Source: an uncultured Aeriscardovia sp.
GTDB taxonomy: Bacteria; Actinomycetota; Actinomycetes; Actinomycetales; Bifidobacteriaceae
NCBI GenBank assembly: GCA_903789525.1
Contig: CAIFER010000001.1
Span: forward strand, 930,001-994,000
Length of the DNA: 64,000 nucleotides
Reading direction: 5' to 3'
Part shown: positions 40,614 through 51,440 of the stretch, piece after piece
How positions within the stretch are numbered: position 1 is the stretch's first letter
Layout: each line of letters starts with the position of its first letter
Translations under genes and position numbers: made by a program
Notes under the pieces: generated by a model
Seen by the model: the letters and a program-made list of their open reading frames with translations, nothing else
The model's database searches: none
What the model was told of the DNA's origin: nothing

Positions 40614-40783
40614 CGAATCCTCCAGATCGCCACGTGATCGCGTATTCACGAGTTACGCAGATACATACTTCTTCTAGATTAATTCGTCATTCTTCTGACA
40701 GGTCGAGTACAACCAGATGCGTACCAGGACTTCACATCTGAATTTGGAAGGGCTTGTGTTATAGTTTCACTGTTGATCACGTT

Positions 40784-40868
40784 GGAGGATTCGCCTAGTG
40801 GTCTATGGCGCCCGCTTGGAAAGCGAGTTGGGTGTATGCCCTCGCGAGTTCGAATCTCGCATCCTCCG
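40784..40868 (+). tRNA. tRNA-Ser (anticodon GGA)
   Basis: GGAGGAT...CTTGGAAAG...GAGTTCGAATCTC...ATCCTCC-G cloverleaf with long variable arm. Confidence 0.95.
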
Positions 40869-40875
40869 CTCATCA

Positions 40876-40906
40876 GGGTTCCAGAATTATTTTTGGAACC
40901 CTTTTT
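40876..40906 (+). terminator. Rho-independent terminator after tRNA-Ser
   Basis: GGGTTCCA-gaattatttt-TGGAACCC-TTTTT. Confidence 0.85.
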
Positions 40907-40958
40907 GTATATGTGGACAGGAACTCGTTCAAACGCCTCGCGCGAGAAGGAGCCAGAT

Positions 40959-43142
40959 ATGGACGACTCTGTAGATAACTCGATAGACGGCTCAGTACCT
41001 CTTTCTCACGAGCCCCTCAACGAACAAGAGGTTGAAAGCGGGTTGCATGCGCGGAAACATCAACCGCAGCATGCGAAAAAGACTCATCGCTCACTGTTCT
41101 TCGAAAAGCTTTCTCGCGTTCAGCACCCGGCCACCATGAACATGCGCGATCATCGCGGTATCCGCATTGCGACGGATATTCTGTATGTCGTCGTCTTCCT
41201 GATGATCAGCAATATTTCCTTGATGACACTGCAGTGGGCCATTAACCCAGGGATTAGTCTCGTCAGAAACTACATCTTCTCGAGCTATCTGTTTACGACT
41301 GTTCTTTTTGGGCCGACGAAAGTTCTCTTCCTCAATCTCATCCTGTTGATGGTGATGTACTTCAGTCTCATCGCACTGTTCAACCACTTTTGGTCTGCAA
41401 CTGCGCTCTTTTCATCTATCATCATCATTTTCAGTATCGCTGACCACCTCAAAGTTGACGCCCGCAACGAGCCGATTCTCGTCTCCGATCTGACGATGGC
41501 AACCGGCAATACCGGCGAAATCATGTCGTTTATCCCGAGCGGCTCAGCTTTGCTGATCGTGATTGGTATTAGCAGCGTTATCCTCGTCATTCTTTTGGCG
41601 CTCGTGTGCTCGTGGTACTTCGGCTCCGGCCATCTGTTCCACATTCAGAACAATCCGATCCGCATCACAGCGCAAATCGTCCTCTTCCTGATTCTTGCGA
41701 TTCCGTTCTCACTCTTTGCCAGCTCGGTCGGAAACATCGAATCTTCTGCTTTTAAGATCAGCAGTAGCACCGGTGATAATCCAATGTTGTGGGACTCAAA
41801 CCGGGACGCAAACACGAACGGCGTCCTACTCAATTTGATGCGTGGGTTCTACGTGAATGTCATTAGCAAGCCGGCAAATTACTCGCAACAGACGATGCAA
41901 GCTGTGGCTCATCGGTACGAAAAGGCAGCAGCCACTATCAACGCTCAGCGCAGTACGAAACTCACTGATCAAAACGTCGTCCTAATTCTCTCCGAATCGT
42001 ACTCGGATCCGCTGCGCGTGCCAGGTATTACGTTCCAGGGCAATCTTGACCCGATGCCGTACATTCGTTCACTCAAGCAGCAGACGACGAGTGGTCTCAT
42101 GTTGTCGTCGGGGTATGGCGGAGGAACAGCCAACTTGGAGTTCCAGGCTCTGACCGGACTCAGTACATCAAACTTCAGTGCGTCACTGAAGTCCCCTTAC
42201 CAACAATTCGTGCCGTCATGGAAGTATCCAACGAGTTTCAATCAGCTGTGGAACACGCCAGGAAGCTCATCTGTCGCATTCCATGCCGCTGATGGATCGC
42301 TTTACTTGCGGCACACGAATTACAAGAAATTCGGGTTCTCTCACTTCTGGACGCTAGACGGACCTGAGTTTGTGAAACACACAGACAAAGTCGAAAACAA
42401 TATTTCTGTTAGTGATGCTGCGTCATATGAGAACGTGACAGACTATCTCAAAGCTCATCCGAATAAGACGCACTTCATCCAGATGGCTACGATCCAAAAC
42501 CACATGCCGTATCCAGGCAACTACTACAGTGGCAACCCTTATATTTCCAACTCATCGCAAGGTGCTCAATCTGCCGAGCTTGGAAATATCAACACGTATT
42601 CGCGTGGTATGAAGTACACCGATGATGCCACGCAACGCTTCCTGCAAACACTCAATTCGCTCAAGCAGCCGACAACTGTCGTGTGGTATGGCGATCATCT
42701 GCCGGGCATTTACCCGAATGAGATCAAGAATTCTCGCTACACGCTCACGATGCACGAATCTGACTACTTCATTTGGTCCAACGCAGCAAGTGGAGATCAG
42801 GGGAAGAAACTTGCCAATGCAGCGTATTCGTCACCGAACTACTTCATTGCACAGGCAGCTGAACAAATGAACGCCAAGGTGACGCCGTATCTTGCCTTCC
42901 TTACCGAGATGCATGAAGCCATTCCAGCTATGGAACCGCAGCTCGATTCGAAAGCGGGCGTGGATTGGACCAAGGCACTTGAGGGCAAGCCAACGTACGT
43001 GGATGGAAACGGCGTTCGGATCCAAAATCTGACCGCCCAGCAAAAGCAGCTCATCAATGACTACAAGCTGATCACGTATGACATCACGTTAGGCAACGAT
43101 TACCTCGGTCAGAGCAAGTTCACGACTGCGGTGACGCAGTAA
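40959..43142 (+). CDS. LTA synthase / sulfatase family membrane protein
   Basis: Five TM segments then NVVLILSESYSDPLRVPGITFQGNLDPMPYIRSLK and TTVVWYGDHLPG; start ATG 40959 after the tRNA terminator (ORF call from 40773 runs through the tRNA). Confidence 0.85.
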   Translation: MDDSVDNSIDGSVPLSHEPLNEQEVESGLHARKHQPQHAKKTHRSLFFEKLSRVQHPATMNMRDHRGIRIATDILYVVVFLMISNISLMTLQWAINPGISLVRNYIFSSYLFTTVLFGPTKVLFLNLILLMVMYFSLIALFNHFWSATALFSSIIIIFSIADHLKVDARNEPILVSDLTMATGNTGEIMSFIPSGSALLIVIGISSVILVILLALVCSWYFGSGHLFHIQNNPIRITAQIVLFLILAIPFSLFASSVGNIESSAFKISSSTGDNPMLWDSNRDANTNGVLLNLMRGFYVNVISKPANYSQQTMQAVAHRYEKAAATINAQRSTKLTDQNVVLILSESYSDPLRVPGITFQGNLDPMPYIRSLKQQTTSGLMLSSGYGGGTANLEFQALTGLSTSNFSASLKSPYQQFVPSWKYPTSFNQLWNTPGSSSVAFHAADGSLYLRHTNYKKFGFSHFWTLDGPEFVKHTDKVENNISVSDAASYENVTDYLKAHPNKTHFIQMATIQNHMPYPGNYYSGNPYISNSSQGAQSAELGNINTYSRGMKYTDDATQRFLQTLNSLKQPTTVVWYGDHLPGIYPNEIKNSRYTLTMHESDYFIWSNAASGDQGKKLANAAYSSPNYFIAQAAEQMNAKVTPYLAFLTEMHEAIPAMEPQLDSKAGVDWTKALEGKPTYVDGNGVRIQNLTAQQKQLINDYKLITYDITLGNDYLGQSKFTTAVTQ

Positions 43143-43159
43143 GAGAAGTCAGCAGAGAG

Positions 43160-44305
43160 TCACTGGGAAGTTACTGGAGAAGATGCCCGGCCGTTATCTG
43201 CCAGCACCTTTTCCGGCAATTGCGGGTCAAACGTCCCTGCACGCAGCTCAGCAATCTCGCGCTTGTATGAGTTGTAACGCGTGTGCTTGTCGGCAGGATC
43301 AGGAATAGCCGGGGTCTCGAGAATCTTCGGGACGTGAGCAAACTGCTTCATTGTGGCAATCCGATACAGCGCATCCCACCCGAGCTTGCCAAAGCCAATA
43401 TTTGCGTGCCGATCCTTATGCGAGCTCAGGCCGAACTTGGAATCATTGAGATGGAAGACGGTCAACTTATCGAGACCGATGTCGTCAGAGAACTGTGAGA
43501 ACACGTCATCCATGTGATTCTTGAGATCGTAGCCGGAGTCATACACGTGGCATGTGTCGAATGTGACGCACAGTCGCGGAGAGCCAACGAGCTTCAAGAG
43601 TTTGCCCATTTGCTGGAAGTTGACGCACACCTCTGAACCCTTTCCAGCCATTGTCTCGACAGCAATGCGCACATGCGTTGTTGTCGTTTTCTCTAATATT
43701 TCGCTGAGCGAGCGAGCCAGCTGATCGATACCTTTCTCCGCCCCGGCACCAACGTGTGCACCTGGATGAAAACTAATATCACTTGCCCCAATTGCTTCTG
43801 CTCGTTTGAGTTCACCGAGCATAAATTGAACACCGAAATCATGCGCATGCGGATTCTTCGTATTTGCCAGATTGATGATGTACGGTGCATGGACGATCAA
43901 CGGAGAAATATGATGCTCGTCCAGTAGCGCGCGGCCTTGCGCAATGTGGAAGCGCGAGATATCTTTGCGACGAGTATTTTGCGGCGCCCCCGTGAACACC
44001 ATGATCGTGGAAGCGTCGAAATCAATCCCCTCTTCCGCCGCCTCGACGAGCATCTTTGCGCCGGACATGCTGACATGCGAGCCGATCAACATGCGCTGTG
44101 ACTGACTCGCTTGCGGCCGACCCAACTGTGGCTCATTCTGATCCGACTGTTTCCCGCTAGACTGCGTATTTTCGTTCATCTCCATGACCCGTTCCTCTTT
44201 TACTTGCTCCAGACAAATATTTGCTGCCGATAAATGCGTGTGATCAGAAAGTCCTTCGAAACCTCTGATTTTCTCTTCTTCTGACAAGGATAGTGAGCAT
44301 GACAA
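43160..44305 (-). CDS. nfo: Deoxyribonuclease IV (endonuclease IV)
   Basis: LIGSHVSMSGAKMLVEAAEEGIDFDASTIMVFTGAPQNTRRK...ISFHPGAHVGAG...CVTFDTCHVYDSGYD; start may be an internal ATG. Confidence 0.93.
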   Translation of the reverse strand: MSCSLSLSEEEKIRGFEGLSDHTHLSAANICLEQVKEERVMEMNENTQSSGKQSDQNEPQLGRPQASQSQRMLIGSHVSMSGAKMLVEAAEEGIDFDASTIMVFTGAPQNTRRKDISRFHIAQGRALLDEHHISPLIVHAPYIINLANTKNPHAHDFGVQFMLGELKRAEAIGASDISFHPGAHVGAGAEKGIDQLARSLSEILEKTTTTHVRIAVETMAGKGSEVCVNFQQMGKLLKLVGSPRLCVTFDTCHVYDSGYDLKNHMDDVFSQFSDDIGLDKLTVFHLNDSKFGLSSHKDRHANIGFGKLGWDALYRIATMKQFAHVPKILETPAIPDPADKHTRYNSYKREIAELRAGTFDPQLPEKVLADNGRASSPVTSQ

Positions 44306-44392
44306 CCGATAATCTTGGAAGCCTAACTCGTAAATCTATCTGACTTATCTGGGCTAATAACGGTGAAATCTGTTCGAATACGCCTATATCTG

Positions 44393-44920
44393 CCTTATAT
44401 GGGGTGCGTGATCGGACGTATCTCGTTTATGTGGGGTGCGTGTGAGCGGATATCTCATCTAATTGGGGCACGTAAATGGGCATATTTCGCCTAATTAGGG
44501 CACTTTCACGCTCTTATCATTTTCAAGACCCGCATGATATCAACGATCCTGTTTCCGCTACTCTCCCCAAAGTGCCCCAATTAGCCCAGATAGGGTGTTT
44601 TTGGTTCCCAGTTAAGGCAGATTCGGTCTTCTTCTGCCGCCTAAGTAGTTCTGATGGCTTATCTGGGTAATCTCTCGCATCTAACTGGGGTCATATATAT
44701 TGCTTTTTGTCTAACTGGGGTAATCGTTTTCTCACTCGATTTCTAAGAATTGCATTATTTCAATGATCCTGTTTTTCGGCTTTCGGGAATCCACCCCAAT
44801 TAGGCGAATTGAAACCCCAGTTAGGCGAGTGAGACCTTTAAAAGACCAAAAAACAACCCCAGATAGGCATGGAAGACATATCCGACCCCAGATAAGCCAA
44901 AGGGACTCCCTTAAATAAGT
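44393..44920 (+). repeat. Composite YTAWNTGGGG repeat cluster A (units A1 ~44393-44626, A2 ~44656-44920)
   Basis: Forward motifs (TTATATGGGG, TTATGTGGGG, CTAATTGGGG, CTAACTGGGG) on the left, reverse complements (CCCCAATTAG, CCCCAGTTAG, CCCCAGATAA) on the right of cores ATCAACGATCCTGTTTCC and TTCAATGATCCTGTTTTTCGG. Confidence 0.85.
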
Positions 44921-44961
44921 CTCATAAACACGAATTAAGACATAAATAGGATCCCCAGACA

Positions 44962-44994
44962 TAAAAATGGCCGGGACCCATCAGAATCCCGGTC
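44962..44994 (-). terminator. Probable rho-independent terminator for the lipoprotein gene
   Basis: Minus strand CCGGGA-ttctgatggg-TCCCGG followed by CCATTTTTA. Confidence 0.5.
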
Positions 44995-45263
44995 AAAATA
45001 CTGCGAACTGAGTAAAGCGAACCAAAAAGAGCAGACCAGATAAAGCGAATAAACAAAAACGATGAAGAGTAAACGGAAACGATCGGCTACCGGCTCAAAC
45101 GATCTCCTGTCCCGCAATGAAGGAAGAGGAAAAGAGCAGAATCAACTCACTTCATCGCGATCGCAATCATCACGCTTGGGCCGGCTCGCTTACGTGAATA
45201 TGCGCTTGCTCGAATACACGATCACCCGAACACACGCAATTACTCGATTGCCTGATTACTCGC

Positions 45264-46900
45264 TTACTTCACCTGCTGGTCGTAAGCCTTCTGCCACAGC
45301 TTGGTATTGTCTTCAATCTTGTACTTCTTGAGGTTGGACTGGAACTCGTTCCACTTCGCATCGTTGTCTGCACCGCCCTTGGTCACAAACCGCGCGACCA
45401 CAGGGATGGCGTAGTTGAACAGTGCGGTATTGGTGTTGGCGAAGTCATTCTGCTCGCTTTCAGGGAGCTGAACGTAGTTCGGCATCATATCCTTCGTGTG
45501 GCTGTAATGCTTGTACTGCTCGTGATAAGCCTCGTCAGCTTTTGCGAAGTGATCAGCAACATAATCACCGGTCACATTGATGTCATCGGAGACCCAGCCA
45601 GCCAGACGATCAGACAGTGCTGGAAGATTTGATCCTTCAGCCATCTTCTTGCGGAAGCCAGGGGTAACCTCGTAGGAATTCGGTCCCTTTTGCAGAACAT
45701 CGGTGCCAATCGTACCGTACTCCTGCTGAATGGAATACTTCTTGGAGTACAGGAGATTGATGACCTTCAGAGCCGCGTCCTTATTGGCCGCATGAGACGA
45801 CATCGCGCACTTGAAGTTCTCGAAACGAGTCATCGGGCCAGAACCATCGGCGACAACCTTGCTCTGCGGAACGCCAGGGGCAGCTGGCATCGGAATGGAG
45901 ATGTACTGATTGGCGATCTTGGAACCGTAGGCACCGAATGCGGAGTCATCCCAACCAAATGCGACGCCGACTGTTGCTGCAGACTTGCCATCGCCGCCAT
46001 TACGAGCGTTGTACTTATCATCATCAGCGGTGACCCAGTCCTGCGGAGTCAGGCCCTCGGAACGCAGTTTGTACAGGAACTCGATGACTTGACGGAACTG
46101 CGGAGTCTGCATGAAGTTGCCGACCTTGCCGTTCTTGACGTAAATGCCATTCTGCGATGGACCAGAGTTCGAAGTGGTCACAATGCCGGTCGAGTTCATC
46201 AGAATTGTCGGCAGATACCAATCGGTGATGCGGTCGGTCTCCAGCTTCTTCGGGTTAAACGGAATCTCATCGGCCTTGCCGTTGCCATTCGGATCACGAG
46301 TCTTGAAGGCCTTGAGCACATTCTCCAACTCATCCCATGTGGTCGGAACCTTCAGACCGAGCTTGTCGAGCCACTGTTTGTTGATCATCAGATGCGAGCC
46401 AGCGCCTTCGAACTTCTTGAAACGACCAGACGGGAGAACATAGATCTTTCCGCCGAGCGTAACAGTCTTCTTGATATCTGGACGATCACGGAAGAACTTC
46501 TGCACATTCGGAAGCTTGTTCAGATCCTTGCCCAGCTCTTCAAAGGCCTCCGGATTATGAGCTGCATCCGACGGGCTAAACGTATCAATATCAACATCAT
46601 CGATCTCGCCAGCTGCCAGAGCCGCATTCTTCTGCTGGCCCCATGCCTGATCAGAGACCTCATGCCATTGAATATGGACTCCAGCGTCCTTAGCGAGCTG
46701 CTGCGCCCACTTCATCTTGGACATCTTGGCTTGATCAGACTTCTTCAGAACAAGAACCTAACGATTGGCTTGCCGTCAGATGCGACAGCGGAATTCGAAT
46801 TCCCGCATGCTGCCAACGAACCGAGTGTTGCAAGTGCTGCGAGGGCGGCAACCGTCTTGACTGCAACGTGCTTTCCTTGTCCGCTATGCTGCTCAGACAT
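45264..46900 (-). pseudogene. Extracellular solute-binding lipoprotein with apparent 1-nt frameshift near residue 45
   Basis: ATG 46900 reads MSEQHSGQGKHVAVKTVAALAALATLGSLAACGNSNSAVASDGKPIVRFLF*; the adjacent frame continues VLVLKKSDQAKMSKMKWAQQLAKDAGVHIQWHEV... for >480 aa. Junction near 46756-46763. Confidence 0.75.
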
Positions 46901-47216
46901 GTTTTTCCTTCCTCTTCTTCAGACCGCCTCTGTGTGGCTTCTGCCTCAGCCTTCACTTCTTGCCTCGCCATCAGCTCCCGCTTCAACTCAGCTTCCGTTT
47001 CAGCCTTGAGCTTCTGTCCCAGCTTCAGCTTCACTGCTGTGCTGTGCTAGAGACGCGCCTGAAACCTGCGATCTCATCTGTGAGACCGCTCCTACAGAGA
47101 AGAATAGCACATTTTTGGTTCAACGGTGTACCTTCTTTATTTTCAAGGGTTTTCGACTTCTTTCCGTTGTTTTCCGACGCGTTTTGCCTCGTTGTGCTAT
47201 GCATCGCCACATATCT

Positions 47217-48375
47217 CACGCACATATCTCTTATCTGGGGTTTCGGATCTCGTTATGTGGGGTTAAAACATGTCTTCCTCGCCTATCTGGGGTGAGGAAC
47301 TCGTCTTATTGGGGGCAGACTTTAGGGAACCGAAAAACGAGATCATTGCAACGAGTGGGATTCTGGAAATTGGGTTAGAAGATGGTGACCCCAGTTAGGC
47401 GAAGAGCAATTTCTCTGACCCCAATTAAGGACGGTAAATCACCCATTTAAGCCAACAAACCTATATGAGTGCGGAAAACCGACTGGATCTCCTCTAAGTG
47501 GGAACCAAAAACACCATATACGGCTCTCTTTGCGATCAATTGGCTCTATCTGCACACTACTGGCCCTATGTGTAGCGGAAAAATAGGAGTTCAACTAAGT
47601 AGTTCGCTTAAGTGAGTGCCCACCCGCGTTAAGTGAGCACATTTCGTGAGTGAGCAAGCGATGAGAATCGTTGGAATCACGCGGTTTCTCAAAAACGTCA
47701 GGAAAAATAGAGGACGCAGATAGACGAGAAGAAGACTCATTTAGGCGAAAAACAATATTTTCATACCCAGATAGAAGCGATATCACTCAAATAACGATGA
47801 TTCCCACTCAGATAGAGTCAATTTGACCTCAGATAAGCGAGACAGGTCCTGTAGGGAGCCCACATAGGTCAATTGTCTGAAGCGAGCGCGGGGAAAGCGA
47901 CCGTATCTCCCCTAACTGGGAACCAAAAACAACCTATATGGGCTAATCGGGGCACTTTGAGGAAAGTAGCGGAAACACAATCGTTGGAATCATGCGGGCC
48001 TCGAAAATGGTATGAGTGTGGAAGTGCCCCAATTAGACTGACTATGCCCAAATACGCACCCAATTAAGGCAGATTCAATCGCCAATCACTTCACCTAGAT
48101 GAGATAGACGCATAAGACAGCTCGCTTGACCCCCTATCTCGCTTAAGTGGATTCAATAACAGCCCTCTCAACAGGTCCGCTCGCCTAAGTGGATGGAAGG
48201 CGAGCAGAGACTAATGGCGAGGGTGAGCCAAGATCGTTGAAACAAGTGGGTTCCCGAAAATGAAAGGCGAAAACCTCGCATCCATTTAAACGCGTATAGA
48301 ATCCACTTAAGCGAGAAGCAATGTTTTTAAATCCACATAAGCGAGATTGAGGTACTTCCCTATCCAAATAAACAA
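47217..48375 (-). repeat. Composite YTAWNTGGGG repeat cluster B (units B1 ~47217-47456, B2 ~47490-47875, B3 ~47905-48075, B4 ~48134-48375)
   Basis: Four units with convergent motif arms around cores (minus strand) TTGCAATGATCTCG, TTCCAACGATTCTC, TTCCAACGATTGTG, TTTCAACGATCTTG. Confidence 0.85.
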
Positions 48376-48453
48376 GAATGACAATCATTTGAGAGGATTT
48401 ACACCGTATATCGAAAAGGCAAGGAGATGCACGCGAAAAATTGCATATAAAAA

Positions 48454-48481
48454 GGGCAGTGCCCGCAAAGGAACACTGCCC
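48454..48481 (-). terminator. Rho-independent terminator downstream of GH51
   Basis: GGGCAGTG-N12-CACTGCCC followed on minus strand by TTTTTATATG. Confidence 0.8.
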
Positions 48482-48558
48482 CTGATAATACTGCCCTGAG
48501 CGATATGGACTAAAGGCTGCTAAATCAGTCAACCGACACCGTCAGTTGGCAGACAGGA

Positions 48559-50187
48559 TCAGTCAATAGTGACAACAGTCCATGAAACTGGCGGAAGATC
48601 GACATGAACCTTCTTGCTGTCGGCCTCGTCCACCCGAACGGTCGTATTCGGCTTAAGCGCCACACGATTCGGATCATCGGCCGTATTTTGAGCGTCGATA
48701 TCCTCGTCGGAAAGCGTCTCTGCCTTCACAGATTCAACGGATTCGGAGGATTCAGCAGATTGAGCATTCACCGGAAGAGTGATCGTGAAGTCGGCCGTCT
48801 GATCGAGCGAACGATTGACAGCAAAGACCGCGAGACCACCATTTGCACGACGGACAGCGACGGAATCGACCATGGAAACATCTCCATAGGTTTCAGTCGA
48901 TGTGCGAGCGCCGGTTTCACGAGGAGTCAAGACTGTTCCGCCCTTCGTCAGCTCGGCAGTCCGAGCAAATGGGAAGAACGTGGTCTGGCGATATGCCGGT
49001 CCAGATTCTGGCACGAAGATCGGCGCAATCACATTGACGAGCTGAGCAATCGAGGCCGCACGCACACGATCGGCATGGCGCAGCAACGTAATCAGCAAGT
49101 CGCCGACAACGACGGCATCCGCCAGCGTGTAGTGGTTTTCGAGCAGATGAGGTCCAACTGGCCAATCGTCAATCGTATGCGGGTGACCCGGCTCATTCGT
49201 GTACCACACATTCCACTCGTCGAAGGAAATGTTGACGTCATGGTTGCTCTTCGCCCGCCCGCGAGCAGCATCAATGCACGCAACCACGTCAGAAATGAAG
49301 CCGTCCATATCGACGCCCGAAGCAAGGAAGCTGCGCATATCGCGAACACCCTTGTCAACACGCGGCTGGTAGTACGCATGGCAGCTGACGAAGTTGATTA
49401 GATCATACGCCTGATCGAGCATCGTCCCTTCCCATGAGCCGAATGTCTTCATACTGTGTGAGCTGGAACCGCAAGCGATGAGCTCTACATTCGGATCAAT
49501 CTGACGCATACCAGCGGCAACCAAACGCACCTTGGACGCATATTCCTGCGCATTCAGATGCCCCAGCTGCCATGGACCGTCCATCTCGTTGCCAAGGCAC
49601 CACAGACGAATATTGAACGGCTTTTCCGCTCCATTTGCCCGGCGCATGTCAGAAAGCTTGGTGCCAGACGGGATATTGGCGTATTCCAGCAAGTCAAGCG
49701 CTGACTCGAGTCCGCGAGTGCCCAAATTGACCGCTTCCATCAGTTCGAGCGGATGCTCTGGATTGACTTCGTGCAGCCACTTTTCCATCTCATGCAGGCC
49801 CATACGGTTTGTTTCTGTGGAGTGCCACGCCAAGTCCAGACGGCGCGGACGCTTCTCAACTGGGCCAACACCGTCTTCCCACCGATATCCAGAGACAAAG
49901 TTACCGCCCGGATAGCGGACAGTCGTAATTCCCAGTTCACGCACAAGCTTCATGACATCTGTGCGGAACCCGTCTGCATTGGCGTACGTGCTCTTCGGAT
50001 CATAAATTCCGCCATACACGCATCGACCCAAATGCTCGACGAGTGTGCCGAACAGCCGATCGCTGACGGTTCCAACTGGGAACTGGTCATCAACGGTGAG
50101 CGATGCTGACTGACGTCCTTTTGCCTGCACGTGCAGATGCGCGTTTTGCTGGCCTTCTGATACGCTCATGAATCTCTTCCTTACCAT
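48559..50187 (-). CDS. abfA: GH51 alpha-L-arabinofuranosidase
   Basis: LFGTLVEHLGRCVYGGIYDP...ELGITTVRYPGGNFVSGYRWEDGVGP...RLWCLGNEMDGPWQLGH...DVNISFDEWNVWY. Confidence 0.93.
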   Translation of the reverse strand: MVRKRFMSVSEGQQNAHLHVQAKGRQSASLTVDDQFPVGTVSDRLFGTLVEHLGRCVYGGIYDPKSTYANADGFRTDVMKLVRELGITTVRYPGGNFVSGYRWEDGVGPVEKRPRRLDLAWHSTETNRMGLHEMEKWLHEVNPEHPLELMEAVNLGTRGLESALDLLEYANIPSGTKLSDMRRANGAEKPFNIRLWCLGNEMDGPWQLGHLNAQEYASKVRLVAAGMRQIDPNVELIACGSSSHSMKTFGSWEGTMLDQAYDLINFVSCHAYYQPRVDKGVRDMRSFLASGVDMDGFISDVVACIDAARGRAKSNHDVNISFDEWNVWYTNEPGHPHTIDDWPVGPHLLENHYTLADAVVVGDLLITLLRHADRVRAASIAQLVNVIAPIFVPESGPAYRQTTFFPFARTAELTKGGTVLTPRETGARTSTETYGDVSMVDSVAVRRANGGLAVFAVNRSLDQTADFTITLPVNAQSAESSESVESVKAETLSDEDIDAQNTADDPNRVALKPNTTVRVDEADSKKVHVDLPPVSWTVVTID

Positions 50188-50202
50188 TCTTCATTGAGTG
50201 AC

Positions 50203-50214
50203 GTGAACGTTCAC
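50203..50214. promoter_or_regulatory. Putative LacI-type operator GTGAACGTTCAC
   Basis: Perfect 12-bp palindrome immediately upstream of GH51; similar site at 4526-4539. Confidence 0.55.
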
Positions 50215-50408
50215 ATTCACTACAAGCATACCTATTTCGACACGGAACACGACACCTACGAGCGAAATGTTTTCTGTTATCTTTCCACCAGTGCCCCATT
50301 CGTCTTCGTCTCGTAACATTTTGGAATTCAAGCCGACACACAATTGCTTTAGATTGTCACGTTGTTACAGAGCAGTAGTGCTCAATCACGAAGAAAGTTG
50401 TCGGTTTC

Positions 50409-51440
50409 ATGCGTTATTTCGTCACTGGTGCTGCAGGTCGTCTCGGAACTGCACTTGTCAATCGTCTCGCCACCAAGGTTCCTGCTTCAGATATTCAGCT
50501 CGGCGTGTACGACATCACTGACGAGTCGCCGTTCATCGGTCGTGGATTTGAGATCGGTCGCATTGATTACTCCGACCGCAACATCCTGACTGCCGCTTTT
50601 TATAACGAATGTGTCGTCATCTTCATCCCGGCTCATGATCCTGACAGCTACCACGCTGTCCGCGATCTCGAGCATGTCATCGATGCCTCCAAGCGCGCTG
50701 GCGTCAAGCACATCGTTACCACCGGATTTATCGGCGACCAAGCCAACAATCCCTTCGCTCGTTCCGCTTATTACGGGTACGTCTCCCGCAGACTCGCAGA
50801 ATTCCATTCCATCGGGTGGACGCTCGTGCGTGAAGGTGTTTTCACCAGCACCATCACTCGTCATCTCGACTTGATTCGCGCCAATAAGGCGATCACAGCG
50901 CCGTGCCGAGAAGGAAAAGTGAGCTTTATTTCTATTGACGATATTGCTGAAGCGATCGCCGATATCGTTACAGATGAGAATCTGCTTCAGACGGGAAAGA
51001 CGTATACTCTGACCCAAACTGAGCCGGCCAGCATGGCGGAGGTCGCGCAGATTCTCACCTCAGTGACGGGAACTCCTCTTTCTTACTCTCCAATGAACAG
51101 CGACGACTTTGAACGCCGTTGCAACGAACTGGCAAATGAGAAAGCTCAGCGACAGTATGCCGCTTTGCACCCTCACCAGACTCGTGAGGCCATGCCAGAA
51201 GAGCACTTCATTGGGGGTGTCTCGGAGAGCGACCGCGAAAATGGACACGGCACGATCGGTCATATGCTGGCTTCTGAATGCGAGGCAGCGGCCCAAAGTT
51301 TGCTGACGGAAACATCGGATGACTTCGAAAAGATCACTGGGCACGCTCCTTTGACTCTTGAAGAAAGCCTGCGTAAAGCGTGGGAGGGAAAGCAGACGAA
51401 GCAGGCTGCGCAGACAGAAGCAGTTCCAGCGGCCGACTAA
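50409..51440 (+). CDS. NmrA-like / SDR-family NAD(P)-binding protein
   Basis: MRYFVTGAAGRLGTALVNRLA Rossmann motif; KRAGVKHIVTTGFIGD. Confidence 0.85.
   Translation: MRYFVTGAAGRLGTALVNRLATKVPASDIQLGVYDITDESPFIGRGFEIGRIDYSDRNILTAAFYNECVVIFIPAHDPDSYHAVRDLEHVIDASKRAGVKHIVTTGFIGDQANNPFARSAYYGYVSRRLAEFHSIGWTLVREGVFTSTITRHLDLIRANKAITAPCREGKVSFISIDDIAEAIADIVTDENLLQTGKTYTLTQTEPASMAEVAQILTSVTGTPLSYSPMNSDDFERRCNELANEKAQRQYAALHPHQTREAMPEEHFIGGVSESDRENGHGTIGHMLASECEAAAQSLLTETSDDFEKITGHAPLTLEESLRKAWEGKQTKQAAQTEAVPAAD

Noticed and set aside
40773-40958. N-terminal extension of the LTA-synthase-like ORF
   Set aside because: Runs through the tRNA-Ser gene and its terminator; start placed at ATG 40959.
44393-44920. 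IS element or transposon remnant
   Set aside because: No transposase-like ORF, no clear terminal inverted repeats or target duplications; a MITE-like origin remains possible but unsupported.
45690-47009. 439-aa plus-strand ORF
   Set aside because: Antisense to the solute-binding lipoprotein gene; composition and lack of domains typical of a spurious antisense ORF.
47217-48375. CRISPR array interpretation of the repeated intergenic motifs
   Set aside because: Repeats are only ~10 bp, degenerate, irregularly spaced and switch orientation about a core; no cas genes nearby.
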